Source: JACJYE01 sp964432875
Lineage (GTDB): Bacteria > Bacteroidota > Bacteroidia > Chitinophagales > Saprospiraceae
DNA length: 64,000 nucleotides
Assembly (NCBI GenBank): GCA_964432875.1
Contig: CAYSPJ010000010.1
Coordinates: 1 to 64,000 of the forward strand
Reading direction: 5' to 3'
Shown here: in pieces, positions 1 through 7,963 of the stretch
Layout: every line of letters begins with the position of its first letter
Numbering within the stretch: position 1 is the first letter of the stretch
Position numbers and translations under genes: made by a program
The notes under the pieces: generated by a model
Databases searched by the model: none
Seen by the model: the letters and a program-made list of their open reading frames with translations, nothing else
Told to the model about the DNA's origin: nothing

Positions 1-740
1 ATGGCGTCGGTATTGTCCATGGTCATCTCATCCACGAAGACTGCGTTGGCCAGCGACAAGCCGAACACCCCTCCAACCAACACGACGACGACGAAATATA
101 AACGAGTGACGCCAATAATGATTTCGGGGCTAAAGATAGAGCCTTGCGGGCTGCCATTTGCCTTGAGATTTGCCGCTATTTCGGCAGGTATATCATTCCA
201 GCCCTCCACGGTGAACATCTGAAAGATGGAAAATGACGAGATCAAAGGGTCGCCAAAGTAATCCGGGGCAATATCGGCGTAAAAGTGGCAGGTAAACAAA
301 GCCAGCAACAAGTTGAGGAAAGCCAGGACCAGCAACACGAAAAAGGAGGCCTTGACCGCTCTGCCTAGGCCCGCCAATATCTTGTCGAGGTGCGGCACGA
401 AGCGGATGAAACGCACCAGGCGCACCAAGCGGAGAATCCTGAGGATGATTAGGATGGAAGTATTGGGCATGGGGAAGAAGTCCACCAGGACAGAAGGAAG
501 GCTCCCCATGATGATGATGAAGTCAAAGCGGTTCCAGCCTTCGCTAAAATATGCGCGCCTGCCTAGCACATAGATTTTGACCATGGCCTCCAAAACAAAG
601 AAGTAGATGAAGAAACGATCAATAATTTCTAGCAGCTTGTTTTCCTGATAGCCCGGGAAGTAAAGTATAAAGATGACAATTGCATTCAGCAATATGGCCA
701 TCATGATATTGCGCTCGGAGAGGAAGAATCGCTTTAGCAT
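1..740 (-). CDS. Voltage-gated ion channel, six-TM type (3' end off window)
   Basis: The gene begins at the ATG at 740 and leaves the window at base 1, so 246 residues are visible. It reads as a six-helix ion_trans-family channel of the inner membrane. The voltage sensor (S4) is clear near residues 97-114: RILRLVRLVRFIRF, with Arg at 101, 104, 107, 110 and 113, one every third residue. The pore loop carries FTVEGWND at about 176-183, followed by a hydrophobic S6 helix (about 207-228). Well-known bacterial sodium channels have TLESW at this place. The EGW form here resembles filters of other prokaryotic and of calcium channels, so ion selectivity cannot be read off. It lies 25 nt downstream of the acyltransferase gene and may share its transcript. 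Family assignment is firm; the ion is unknown. Confidence 0.88.
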   Translation of the reverse strand, partial: MLKRFFLSERNIMMAILLNAIVIFILYFPGYQENKLLEIIDRFFIYFFVLEAMVKIYVLGRRAYFSEGWNRFDFIIIMGSLPSVLVDFFPMPNTSILIILRILRLVRLVRFIRFVPHLDKILAGLGRAVKASFFVLLVLAFLNLLLALFTCHFYADIAPDYFGDPLISSFSIFQMFTVEGWNDIPAEIAANLKANGSPQGSIFSPEIIIGVTRLYFVVVVLVGGVFGLSLANAVFVDEMTMDNTDA

Positions 741-764
741 GAGTCATATCGGTTTTATGGTGGG

Positions 765-2465
765 TCAAGCCATTTCCAGGGCGTATTTTCTCCAATTGAT
801 TTTTTCAGCCAGCTCATAGCCTTCCAGCCGGTTGTGGTAGAAATACAAAACTTTAAAGCTGTCGCTGAGAATCCGCCCGTTTTTATCAAACCGCAAGGGC
901 TTAGCCAGGTGATAGGTCCCCAGGCGGGCCACGCCATCTTGCAGCAGGCGATCGGCAGGCCAATAGATTTGCTCCGACAAGCGCACATCGCCCTGCTTTT
1001 GCATTTCGATAAGGATAGCCTGAATCTGCTCGGCTACATCAAGCAATGCATCCATGGGGAAGGTGTAATCATCGGTTGGCAAGCGCAGGATGCCGTATAG
1101 GTCTAGCTTGCTGTTCTGGTTTTTAAGTATCTCAAAAGCGGCGAAAGCGACGATATGGCTCGACAATACGATATTGTCTTTAAAATAGCGTTCCAGGATT
1201 TTTTCGCCTAGTATTTTTGTGTATTCCGATTCCCGCTGCAAGTCGGCCACCACTTTCCCTTTTGATGAAAAATAGTCTTTCAATTCGATCAGGTTGCCAT
1301 ACTTGTCGTGGCTATTACCCTCCATATCCACGGGGTTGCCCAGCACGTCGAGAGGCTGTCCAAAGGACAAGGTGATGTCGTTGCTTTCCGAAAAGACCTT
1401 CCAGGTAAACTTGAGCAGTTTCCAGCCGCTATAGAAGTCATCCTTAGCCTTGATGTAACGCTCTTTACCAATAATCTTAAGGTGTTGTTCGATGAGGAAG
1501 GGCGCCTCCAGTACGAAATGATAACTGATAATGAGCGGGACGATAAAAATTTTACGGTCTTCGCCCTTTTGCAGAGATGCACGCTGGGCTTCCAATACCG
1601 AGCTCATCAAGCCGAGCTTGAGCTTGGTTTCGATCGAGCCAGAGCGGGAGCGGGTACCACCAGGGAAAAACAAGCTATTCACCCCGCGCTGGATAGAGAG
1701 ATTCGACATGGCTTTGAGCGTCTCCAGGTAGATGGCATTCTTCTTGCGGCGGTCCACCCGGTAGGCGCCCAGGCGGTTCATAAAATAAGCGGTGTAGCCC
1801 GTGTTGTAGAGGTTCAGGCCGGCCCCATAAGAAAAAGAGGGCAAGCCGGCGAAAGCATCCATGGCATAGCCGATAAGGATAGAGTCCAGGTTACTGAAGT
1901 GCGTAGGCACGATAACGACGGTGCCCTTTTTAATTAGCTCACGCACTTGAGCTACTTGCCCCTTGACCATCAGGCGGTCTTGCAAGCGGTATTTAGAACC
2001 CCAAAGCCCTCGCCAATTGCGGCTAGCTGCCGTATTGAGCAGACGGGTGAAGAAAATAGTGAGGAAGCGACGGGCAAAGAGGAAAGCCTTGATACGGAAA
2101 GTGCCGACGATCTCCTCGGCATAACGGCGCACAATCTTACCCAGGATTTCTTCATTGGCTTTGAGCGCCTCTTCCGAGCTGCGGTCGAGCGATTGGCCCA
2201 CCAATTTGCGCTGTATTTTGCGCCAGAACTGCTTCTCATTGGGCGGGTCCACTTTCCAGGGTTCCTCCTTCATGCGGATGCGCTCCAGATAGATTGTCTT
2301 GGCAAGGGTATCCGTCAGTTCCGCCCCGCTTTTTTTCATCATCCCCTCCAGGGTGAATCCGATGATCTCTTCGATAAACTCGCGGCGGTCTTCACTCAAT
2401 TTATAGATGGGCCAATCCTCAATGTTGGGGATGACGTGCTCGTAAACAGCGGGCTTATCTGCCAT
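765..2465 (-). CDS. Glycerol-3-phosphate O-acyltransferase-like (PlsB/PlsC superfamily)
   Basis: Predicted 566-residue acyltransferase. Around residue 190 is VPTHFSNLD, the HX4D catalytic signature of glycerolipid acyltransferases, and further on FFPGGTRSRSG, the block that binds the phosphate of the acceptor. The length and the long N-terminal region fit PlsB-like enzymes rather than the short PlsC, so it probably acylates glycerol-3-phosphate or a related acceptor at the inner membrane in phospholipid synthesis. A longer reading from TTG at 2471 is possible, but ATG at 2465 lies two bases after the engB stop and is the better start. This tight spacing suggests translational coupling to engB. 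Confidence 0.87.
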   Translation of the reverse strand: MADKPAVYEHVIPNIEDWPIYKLSEDRREFIEEIIGFTLEGMMKKSGAELTDTLAKTIYLERIRMKEEPWKVDPPNEKQFWRKIQRKLVGQSLDRSSEEALKANEEILGKIVRRYAEEIVGTFRIKAFLFARRFLTIFFTRLLNTAASRNWRGLWGSKYRLQDRLMVKGQVAQVRELIKKGTVVIVPTHFSNLDSILIGYAMDAFAGLPSFSYGAGLNLYNTGYTAYFMNRLGAYRVDRRKKNAIYLETLKAMSNLSIQRGVNSLFFPGGTRSRSGSIETKLKLGLMSSVLEAQRASLQKGEDRKIFIVPLIISYHFVLEAPFLIEQHLKIIGKERYIKAKDDFYSGWKLLKFTWKVFSESNDITLSFGQPLDVLGNPVDMEGNSHDKYGNLIELKDYFSSKGKVVADLQRESEYTKILGEKILERYFKDNIVLSSHIVAFAAFEILKNQNSKLDLYGILRLPTDDYTFPMDALLDVAEQIQAILIEMQKQGDVRLSEQIYWPADRLLQDGVARLGTYHLAKPLRFDKNGRILSDSFKVLYFYHNRLEGYELAEKINWRKYALEMA

Positions 2466-2467
2466 AT

Positions 2468-3076
2468 TCAAACCGTTTCAAAGTATTTAGTATTAACTTC
2501 GTCAATGAAAGCGAGTATTTCTTCCCCCCCCATCCTTCCGACGGCCGAAGATACGAATTGCCGTGGCAATTCATTCCAATGCTGGAGCAATTCCTGTTGT
2601 ATCGCGTGGATATTGGCCTCCAGCACCTCTGGCTTTAGCCGGTCCGTTTTGGTATAAACGATGACGAAAGGGACGCTCTTCTCCCCCAGCCAGTTGATAA
2701 ATTCGATATCGATTTGTTGGGGTGGGACGTTGGAGTCGATCAAGATGAAAGCGCATTGGAGGTTGACGCGCCGGGAGAGATAGCCTTGGATCATCACCTC
2801 CCATTCCCGCCGCTTGCGCTTGGAGATACGGGCATAGCCGTAGCCCGGCAGGTCCACCAGATACCATTCCGCATTGATGAGGTAGTAGTTGAGCAATTGG
2901 GTTTTGCCCGGCGTCTTAGAGGTGTGCGCCATGTTCTTCCGGTCGGTCAACATATTGACCAAAGAAGATTTCCCAACGTTGGAACGCCCGATAAAGGCGT
3001 ATTCCGGCTTGTTGTCGCTTGGGCATTGTGCCTCAGAGGGGTAGCTGCCCGCAAAAGCGGCTTGTTTTATAACCAT
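2468..3076 (-). CDS. engB: Ribosome biogenesis GTPase EngB/YsxC
   Basis: A 202-residue single-domain GTPase, the usual length for EngB. Visible G motifs: G1 GRSNVGKSS (about 31-39), G3 DLPGYGYA (about 75-82) and G4 TKTD (about 142-145). The family is an essential cytoplasmic GTPase that acts late in 50S subunit assembly. The start at 3076 gives the normal N-terminus before the P-loop. It is the first gene of a three-gene minus-strand run with the acyltransferase and the ion channel, with only two bases between its stop and the next ATG. An AT-rich 110-nt stretch upstream, before the scaffold gap, must hold its promoter; a TAAATTTG box on the minus strand at 3116-3123 fits. Confidence 0.95.
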   Translation of the reverse strand: MVIKQAAFAGSYPSEAQCPSDNKPEYAFIGRSNVGKSSLVNMLTDRKNMAHTSKTPGKTQLLNYYLINAEWYLVDLPGYGYARISKRKRREWEVMIQGYLSRRVNLQCAFILIDSNVPPQQIDIEFINWLGEKSVPFVIVYTKTDRLKPEVLEANIHAIQQELLQHWNELPRQFVSSAVGRMGGEEILAFIDEVNTKYFETV

Positions 3077-3187
3077 CGCTTCGTCTATGTTTATCTAAAA
3101 ATGACAATAATAGCCCAAATTTACGGTTTTAAAAAATGAAAAGCGTTTAGTCTTTTTCAACTCGTTTTAGCCACATCACCTAAAAAA

Positions 3188-3287
3188 NNNNNNNNNNNNN
3201 NNNNNNNNNNNNNNNNNNNNNNNNNNNNNNNNNNNNNNNNNNNNNNNNNNNNNNNNNNNNNNNNNNNNNNNNNNNNNNNNNNNNNNN
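3188..3287. other. Assembly gap (100 N)
   Basis: Exactly 100 N, a placeholder for a scaffold join of unknown length. It removes the 5' part of the outer-membrane protein gene that resumes at 3288. Confidence 0.99.
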
Positions 3288-3455
3288 TGGATCGGCGGCT
3301 TGGGGCTCGACATCTGGAATATCATGCTCGATGTGCGCTACGAAGGCAATTTCTCGAACTTTGGAGACCATATCCGCTTCAATGGCCAAGATTATACCTT
3401 TGATACCAGCCCGGCACGCTGGCTGTTTTCCCTGGGGATTTTGTTTGGCGATTAG
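3288..3455 (+). CDS. C-terminal end of an outer-membrane beta-barrel protein (5' lost in gap)
   Basis: The frame is open from the first base after the gap to TAG at 3453-3455, giving 55 residues: it starts WIGGLGLDIWNIMLDVRYEG and ends in WLFSLGILFGD. Alternating aromatic and aliphatic residues in short strands and a final amphipathic strand are typical of the last strands of PorT-like or OmpW-like barrels in Bacteroidota. The name and full size cannot be recovered. It lies 84 nt upstream of the sigma factor gene on the same strand and may or may not share its operon. Confidence 0.6.
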   Translation, partial: WIGGLGLDIWNIMLDVRYEGNFSNFGDHIRFNGQDYTFDTSPARWLFSLGILFGD

Positions 3456-3539
3456 CAATGAAAAACAGATTTTTAACGCTCCATATACAACCCCCATCCG
3501 CCGCTCCCGCTCTTTAGAGCAAAACGAGAAACCCGGCAG

Positions 3540-4079
3540 ATGGCATACGCGATTAGCAGCATGACGGAAGCAGAACTCATCGAAGGCTGCCTGGCTAATG
3601 ACCGCCTGGCACAGAAGCGGTTGTATGAACGCTATTGCCAGGCCATGTACACGGTAGCCTACCGCATTACTTCCGATTTTGAACTGGCCAATGATGTACT
3701 CCAGGAAGCTTTTGTCAAGATATTTCGTGCCCTGCCCAATTTCCGGCGGGAATCGACCCTGGGTGCCTGGATAAAGACAATAGTGGTGCGCACTGCCTTG
3801 AGTAAAATCAAAAGTATGCCTGCTTTTGAACCGCTGGAACTCCATCAAACCGAAGAAGCCATCGACTGGGGCCATCGCCTGGATGTGGAATATCTGGAGA
3901 AGGCCATCCAAGATTTACCGGAAGGCTACCGGGCCGCATTCGTACTGATTGAGGTAGAAGGCTACTCCCACAAAGAGGCAGCCGCGATGCTTGGGATTTC
4001 CGAAGGCACTTCCAAATCTCAACTCTTTCATGCCAAAAAGCGCTTGCGCGCTGCACTCAGCAAAATCATAGCGCGATGA
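3540..4079 (+). CDS. ECF-family RNA polymerase sigma factor
   Basis: A 179-residue sigma-70 family protein with only regions 2 and 4, so of the extracytoplasmic function (ECF) class. Region 2 includes YRITSDFELANDVLQEAFVK (about 40-60) and region 4 has the helix-turn-helix GYSHKEAAAMLGISEGTSKS (about 140-160). It directs core RNA polymerase to a small regulon in response to an envelope signal. An internal ATG at 3561 (MTEAELIEGC) is an equally good start. The stop overlaps the next gene's start as ATGA at 4076-4079, so the two are translationally coupled. The next gene has one TM segment and is the likely anti-sigma factor. Confidence 0.93.
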   Translation: MAYAISSMTEAELIEGCLANDRLAQKRLYERYCQAMYTVAYRITSDFELANDVLQEAFVKIFRALPNFRRESTLGAWIKTIVVRTALSKIKSMPAFEPLELHQTEEAIDWGHRLDVEYLEKAIQDLPEGYRAAFVLIEVEGYSHKEAAAMLGISEGTSKSQLFHAKKRLRAALSKIIAR

Positions 4080-4702
4080 ACCGCATGGAAAACCAGGAAC
4101 AAAGGCTAAAAGAAGCACTACAGCAGTTGCCGCAATACCAGCCGGCAGGCTCGCTCTGGAAAAGCATCGCCGCCGAGCTGGAGCAGGAAGAAAGGGAAAA
4201 GCCCTTGCGGGAGGCTCTGAAGCGCTTACCTGCCTATACCCCTCCGACAAAGGTGTGGCAAGGCATCGATACGGCGCTTGTGGCAGAGGTAGCTCCCCAC
4301 CCCAGCCTCCGCCGCTTCATTGCCTGGGCTGGTTCAGCAGCGGCAGCACTAGCGCTTTTGTTCGCCATTTATCACCTCCGGCCCAATCAGGATGAAAGCT
4401 CACAAATGGCCTATCGTCATCAAACGGAAAGAGCCCTCTCTCCTACTCTATATCAGGCTGATTGGGATGAAGATGAAGCTGCCCTGCAGGAAGTGGCAGC
4501 TCGCTTTGTCAAAGCTCCAGTAGCACAAGAACATCCGCAATACGAGCTCCTGCGCGAAGAGTGGGAAGAGTTAGATGAAGCCAAAAGAGAAGTACTCGAA
4601 TTTATGCAGCGCTATGGTAGCGATGGGGCATTGATCCGCCAATTGGCCGCCATTGAGCGCGAGCGCTCGGCCCTAGCCCGGCAAATGGCCACTCAGATAT
4701 GA
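4076..4702 (+). CDS. Putative membrane anti-sigma factor with a duplicated N-terminal module
   Basis: A 208-residue protein with one clear TM segment (about 76-96, FIAWAGSAAAALALLFAIYHL region). It starts by ATGA overlap with the ECF sigma gene, the classic position of a cognate anti-sigma factor: the N-terminus would be cytoplasmic and bind sigma, the C-terminus periplasmic. No zinc-binding anti-sigma motif (HxxxCxxC) is present. The cytoplasmic part contains two similar units of about 31 residues, one starting QRLKEALQQLPQYQP (about 10) and one starting KPLREALKRLPAYTP (about 42). The periplasmic part is Glu-rich and probably helical. The role rests on gene order and topology, not on a recognised domain. 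Confidence 0.65.
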   Translation: MNRMENQEQRLKEALQQLPQYQPAGSLWKSIAAELEQEEREKPLREALKRLPAYTPPTKVWQGIDTALVAEVAPHPSLRRFIAWAGSAAAALALLFAIYHLRPNQDESSQMAYRHQTERALSPTLYQADWDEDEAALQEVAARFVKAPVAQEHPQYELLREEWEELDEAKREVLEFMQRYGSDGALIRQLAAIERERSALARQMATQI

Positions 4703-4728
4703 TTAAACCGTTTTTCAAGGAAGTTGAA

Positions 4729-5649
4729 ATGAAGCATCTTATTGTATTGGCAATCTGTACGTTACTGGCATCACCTTCCGGCTTGCTGCACGGCCAGGCG
4801 GGCAGCCTGCACGTCATCACCAAGCGCATCGAGAAGTCCTTTGCCTATAAAGCTGGCTATGAGGTCAATATCGAGGGGGAAAAAGCCGAGGTAGTCATCG
4901 AAAGCTGGGAGAAAGCCGAGATTTCAATCCTGATAGAGCTCATCGCCAAACATCCTGAGCAGGCTGTGGCCGAAGCTGAGCTGGAAAAAATGAAATTCCT
5001 GGCTGAGCGGGTGCGCAACAAGATTTATCTGCGCAACTACATCGCCAACCCGGAGGGGGAAGCCAAGCCGCAGTCCAGGCTTGAAGCGCGCTACCTCATC
5101 CGCCTGCCCGCCGACTGCCCGGTCTATCTAAAGAATTATTTCGGCGCCACCACGGTCAGTAACCTGAGCAAACGCTTCCGCTTCTTTGGGGAATTCAGCA
5201 AAGTGGGGCTGGAAAACGTGCAAGGCGAAATAGACCTGCGCAGCCGCTTCGGCGATATCGTGGGCAACTCCATCGGTGGTGTGGTCGCTATCAATGCCCG
5301 GCGCTCCGATATCACCCTGGAAGGCATCAGCGGGCAATTCAACATCGAAGCACAATATGGGCTAATCCAAATCCTCTCTAGTGCCGGCTTGCTGGGGCTC
5401 GATATCAAAGCTGAAAAAAGCCAGGTCTATCTCTTCGACCCCCGCCTGAGCGACTTCGGGCTACTGCTCACCGCCCAAGAGGGCAATATCTTCTATCCCA
5501 GTGGCCTGCGCATGAACCTCTTGTCAAATACCGATGCCTTGAAAAAGGCAGAGTTCAAACCCCGGCAGGAGTACTACCCTAGTATCACCATCACCGTTTC
5601 TTTTGGAGATATCCATCTGGAAAAGGCTAAACCCGCAGTTAAACGATAA
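4729..5649 (+). CDS. Secreted DUF4097-like beta-helical/adhesin-type protein
   Basis: A predicted 306-residue exported protein. The start at 4729 gives a clean signal peptide (MKHLIVLAICTLLASPSGLLHG) and is preceded by AGGAAG; a longer reading from 4699 overlaps the previous stop but adds a charged leader before the signal, so I prefer 4729. The body is a run of short beta segments with repeated I/V-x-G-x-S/N patterns (for example NVQGEIDLRSRFGDIVGNSI), as in DUF4097-type putative adhesins, which often sit in sigma/anti-sigma operons in Bacteroidota. It may be the envelope component sensed or maintained by the upstream pair. Function unknown. Confidence 0.7.
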   Translation: MKHLIVLAICTLLASPSGLLHGQAGSLHVITKRIEKSFAYKAGYEVNIEGEKAEVVIESWEKAEISILIELIAKHPEQAVAEAELEKMKFLAERVRNKIYLRNYIANPEGEAKPQSRLEARYLIRLPADCPVYLKNYFGATTVSNLSKRFRFFGEFSKVGLENVQGEIDLRSRFGDIVGNSIGGVVAINARRSDITLEGISGQFNIEAQYGLIQILSSAGLLGLDIKAEKSQVYLFDPRLSDFGLLLTAQEGNIFYPSGLRMNLLSNTDALKKAEFKPRQEYYPSITITVSFGDIHLEKAKPAVKR

Positions 5650-5671
5650 TAAAGTTTAAGGCCTTGCTAAG

Positions 5672-6874
5672 TCAATGCCGCACCAGGCGATAAACCTGCT
5701 GCCCTTGCTGCCCGATAGCCTGCAAGAAATAAAAGCCCGGCGGCAGAGCTGCCGTATCCATCCACTGCTGCCCGCCTGGGGGAAGTCCGTACTGGCTGAT
5801 GAGCCGTCCATCTAAGCTATGAAAGCGCAAAGCCAACGCTCCCTCGGCACGGTTTTCAATGACCAGCTCTGAGCCAAAAGGGTTGGGGTAGACATCAGCC
5901 AGAGCGGCGAGCAAGGGTGCTTCCCCCACCGAAGTAGCTTGCAACACTTCGGAAATAGCCTTGAGCAACGATAAGTCGCCAAAGTCATCCTGCCCCAATT
6001 CCCAGATCATGATACCGCTCACTTCATTCAGTGCCAGTTCGGTTTTCTGCTGGATAGTGGGGATGCCGTTGTAATAAGACAGCCCGACTTGATCCAGATA
6101 GGCATTAGCCGGGTTTTGGCCCACTATGGTGCGGTAGGTAAATGAAGAAACTGGCGTGGTCGCGAAATTATAGCCGTAGAAAGGCACGCCCAGGGTGAGC
6201 TTTCCCGAGGGCACCCCTTGCGCCCGCCAGTAATTGATGGAATTGACTGCAAAGGAATAGGGCGAATGCGGGCCGGGGTTGTTGGGTGCCCAAGAGCCCG
6301 TAAGGTCGTATGCCATCAGGTTGATCCAATCGTAAGCCGCCAGCGCGGCATTGGTGATCTGCGGATAGCGGTGGGTGCCAGGCAGCGCTGCGGTCAGCAA
6401 CAAGCCATGGGCATCCATCGAGTCGCGGAGTTCCAGCACGAAGGGGGAGTATAAGCTATTGACGTGCCCCCACTCCAGGTCGAAGTCCACTCCATCCAAA
6501 CCATGCCCCAGCACATAATCCACGATTTTGTGGATGTACTCAGCACGCCGCTCCGGTTGCATCCAGTAGCTCCAGGCCTGCTCCCATTCTGCTGTCAGGG
6601 CACCCCCTGCCAGCGAGATCAACACCCTTAGGTCGTGCTGACGGGCCAACTGCACGATCGGGGCGATGTCCTGTCCACCGACATGAAGCTGCCCAGACAT
6701 ATCGGGGTTGGCAAAGGCGATGTTCAAATCAGTCAAGCGCCCGAAGTCGATCTGACTGGCTAAGTTGAAGCGATAATAAGGCAAGTAGCCAATGACTTTG
6801 AAATCATCCTGAGCGGCTAGAGGTGGGGCCAAAAGCGATAAAAGGAGCAAAAGGAGGGGTAAACGACCAGCCAT
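5672..6874 (-). CDS. Secreted GH18 glycoside hydrolase with T9SS sorting domain
   Basis: A 400-residue secreted enzyme. The start at 6874 (ATG) gives a leucine-rich signal peptide ending near PPLAAQD; a TTG two codons earlier is less likely. The catalytic signature DGVDFDLEWG (about residue 133-142) matches the DxxDxDxE motif of family 18, with the final Glu as acid. Family 18 includes chitinases and endo-beta-N-acetylglucosaminidases. The last 75 residues (from about LADVYPNPFGSELVIEN to the end at VYRLVRH) form a T9SS type A sorting domain, so the enzyme is exported through the type IX system and probably attached at the surface or released. With the GH20 lipoprotein at 35 kb it may help use GlcNAc polymers. 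Confidence 0.92.
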   Translation of the reverse strand: MAGRLPLLLLLLSLLAPPLAAQDDFKVIGYLPYYRFNLASQIDFGRLTDLNIAFANPDMSGQLHVGGQDIAPIVQLARQHDLRVLISLAGGALTAEWEQAWSYWMQPERRAEYIHKIVDYVLGHGLDGVDFDLEWGHVNSLYSPFVLELRDSMDAHGLLLTAALPGTHRYPQITNAALAAYDWINLMAYDLTGSWAPNNPGPHSPYSFAVNSINYWRAQGVPSGKLTLGVPFYGYNFATTPVSSFTYRTIVGQNPANAYLDQVGLSYYNGIPTIQQKTELALNEVSGIMIWELGQDDFGDLSLLKAISEVLQATSVGEAPLLAALADVYPNPFGSELVIENRAEGALALRFHSLDGRLISQYGLPPGGQQWMDTAALPPGFYFLQAIGQQGQQVYRLVRH

Positions 6875-6927
6875 AGGCAATAATGGGTTAGTATATTTCG
6901 GTTCGATATTCCCCTCTCTGCGCGCAC

Positions 6928-7923
6928 TTATAAGCCATCCTGCTCGATCTCTAAAATCGCCTCTACATGAGCGTCGGCAATTTTTTGGCGGACTTCCGGC
7001 TTCATCAGCTCGGCTGCTTCGATGCGGTTGTTGTAGAAGCCGTTTTCCGTGAGGATGGCGGGCATATTAGTGCGGCGCAGCACAAAAAACTGCCCATCGG
7101 GCCGCGACTTGAGGTGACGGTTGACGAAGCCAGTATTCTCGATGAGGTGGCGCTGGAAAATACTAGCGATTTTCTGCCCGGTCTTGCTGCCATGAAAGTA
7201 CCAAGTCTCGATGCCGCGGATGCTATTAGCGGCCCAGGAGTTGGCGGTGGGAGCAGGAGCGGCATTGGCATGGATGGAGACGAAAATCTTAGGGATGTCC
7301 GATTGTTTGGAGTTAGCCCGGTCAACACGGCCCTGGAGGAAGTCGTCGATATCCACTTCGGGCACCGTGACATAATAGCGCACGCCATTTTTATCCAACT
7401 GATCCTTCATACGAGCGATGATGTCACGGTTGAATTCGTACTCCAGAAACTGGGTTGTCCCATCATCAAAGATGGGTGAACGCTTGCCCGGCGTTCTTTT
7501 TCCGTGACCGGCATCCAAGCACCAAAGGTAGCGGGGCTTAGGGCCCGTGGGTGTGGGAGGAGCGGGTGCGGGCGTGGGCGTGGGCGGAGCAGGAGTGACT
7601 GGCGTAGGCCTGGGTTCCGCTACCGGAGGCACCGGAGGTTCTGCGGGTCTCGGAGGAGGAGGAGGCGTGACGATCGGCAAATCCTCCCTTGGTTCCAGCC
7701 CATCAAAAATATCTTTGTCAAAATCTTTGTCAATATCACTCGGCAGCACGGCCACGTGGTCCATTTCATCGGCCACTACGATAATGGTATCTGGGCGGAT
7801 TTCTGACCCATCTTGCGGGATTTTCTGATCCAATGCAGGGTCGTGCTTAGGCTTGCGGGCACCGCCAAAAAGGCTGCTAAAAAGGCTGCGAATGGCTTCG
7901 AAGAAATTCTTAAACATGGGCAT
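6928..7923 (-). CDS. N-acetylmuramoyl-L-alanine amidase (Amidase_3)
   Basis: A 331-residue protein. The N-terminal third is charged and then Pro/Thr-rich (about 90-130), a flexible linker. The catalytic domain begins near LDAGHGKRTPGKRS (zinc His), continues with EYEFNRDI (zinc Glu), IFVSIHANAA (zinc His) and ends with ILTENGFYNN, which carries the catalytic Glu. This is the Amidase_3 zinc peptidoglycan amidase fold, which cuts the bond between MurNAc and the stem peptide. I see no clear signal peptide: the N-terminus is MPMFKNFFEAIRSLFSSLFG, an amphipathic helix. Export is therefore unclear and a cytoplasmic or membrane-attached location should be kept open. Two ATG codons, 7923 and 7917, are both usable. 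Confidence 0.88.
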   Translation of the reverse strand: MPMFKNFFEAIRSLFSSLFGGARKPKHDPALDQKIPQDGSEIRPDTIIVVADEMDHVAVLPSDIDKDFDKDIFDGLEPREDLPIVTPPPPPRPAEPPVPPVAEPRPTPVTPAPPTPTPAPAPPTPTGPKPRYLWCLDAGHGKRTPGKRSPIFDDGTTQFLEYEFNRDIIARMKDQLDKNGVRYYVTVPEVDIDDFLQGRVDRANSKQSDIPKIFVSIHANAAPAPTANSWAANSIRGIETWYFHGSKTGQKIASIFQRHLIENTGFVNRHLKSRPDGQFFVLRRTNMPAILTENGFYNNRIEAAELMKPEVRQKIADAHVEAILEIEQDGL

Positions 7924-7963
7924 TTGAAATTAGTGAACAAGTTAATAATGAGTGAGGAAGGGG

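Noticed and set aside
1..573. Plus-strand frames at the left edge
   Set aside because: They are antisense to the ion channel gene, whose S4 and pore motifs are unmistakable; their products are low-complexity and basic.
3180..3911. Long minus-strand frame crossing the first gap
   Set aside because: It is open only because N is read through; it lies antisense to the barrel fragment and the ECF sigma gene, which have clear families.
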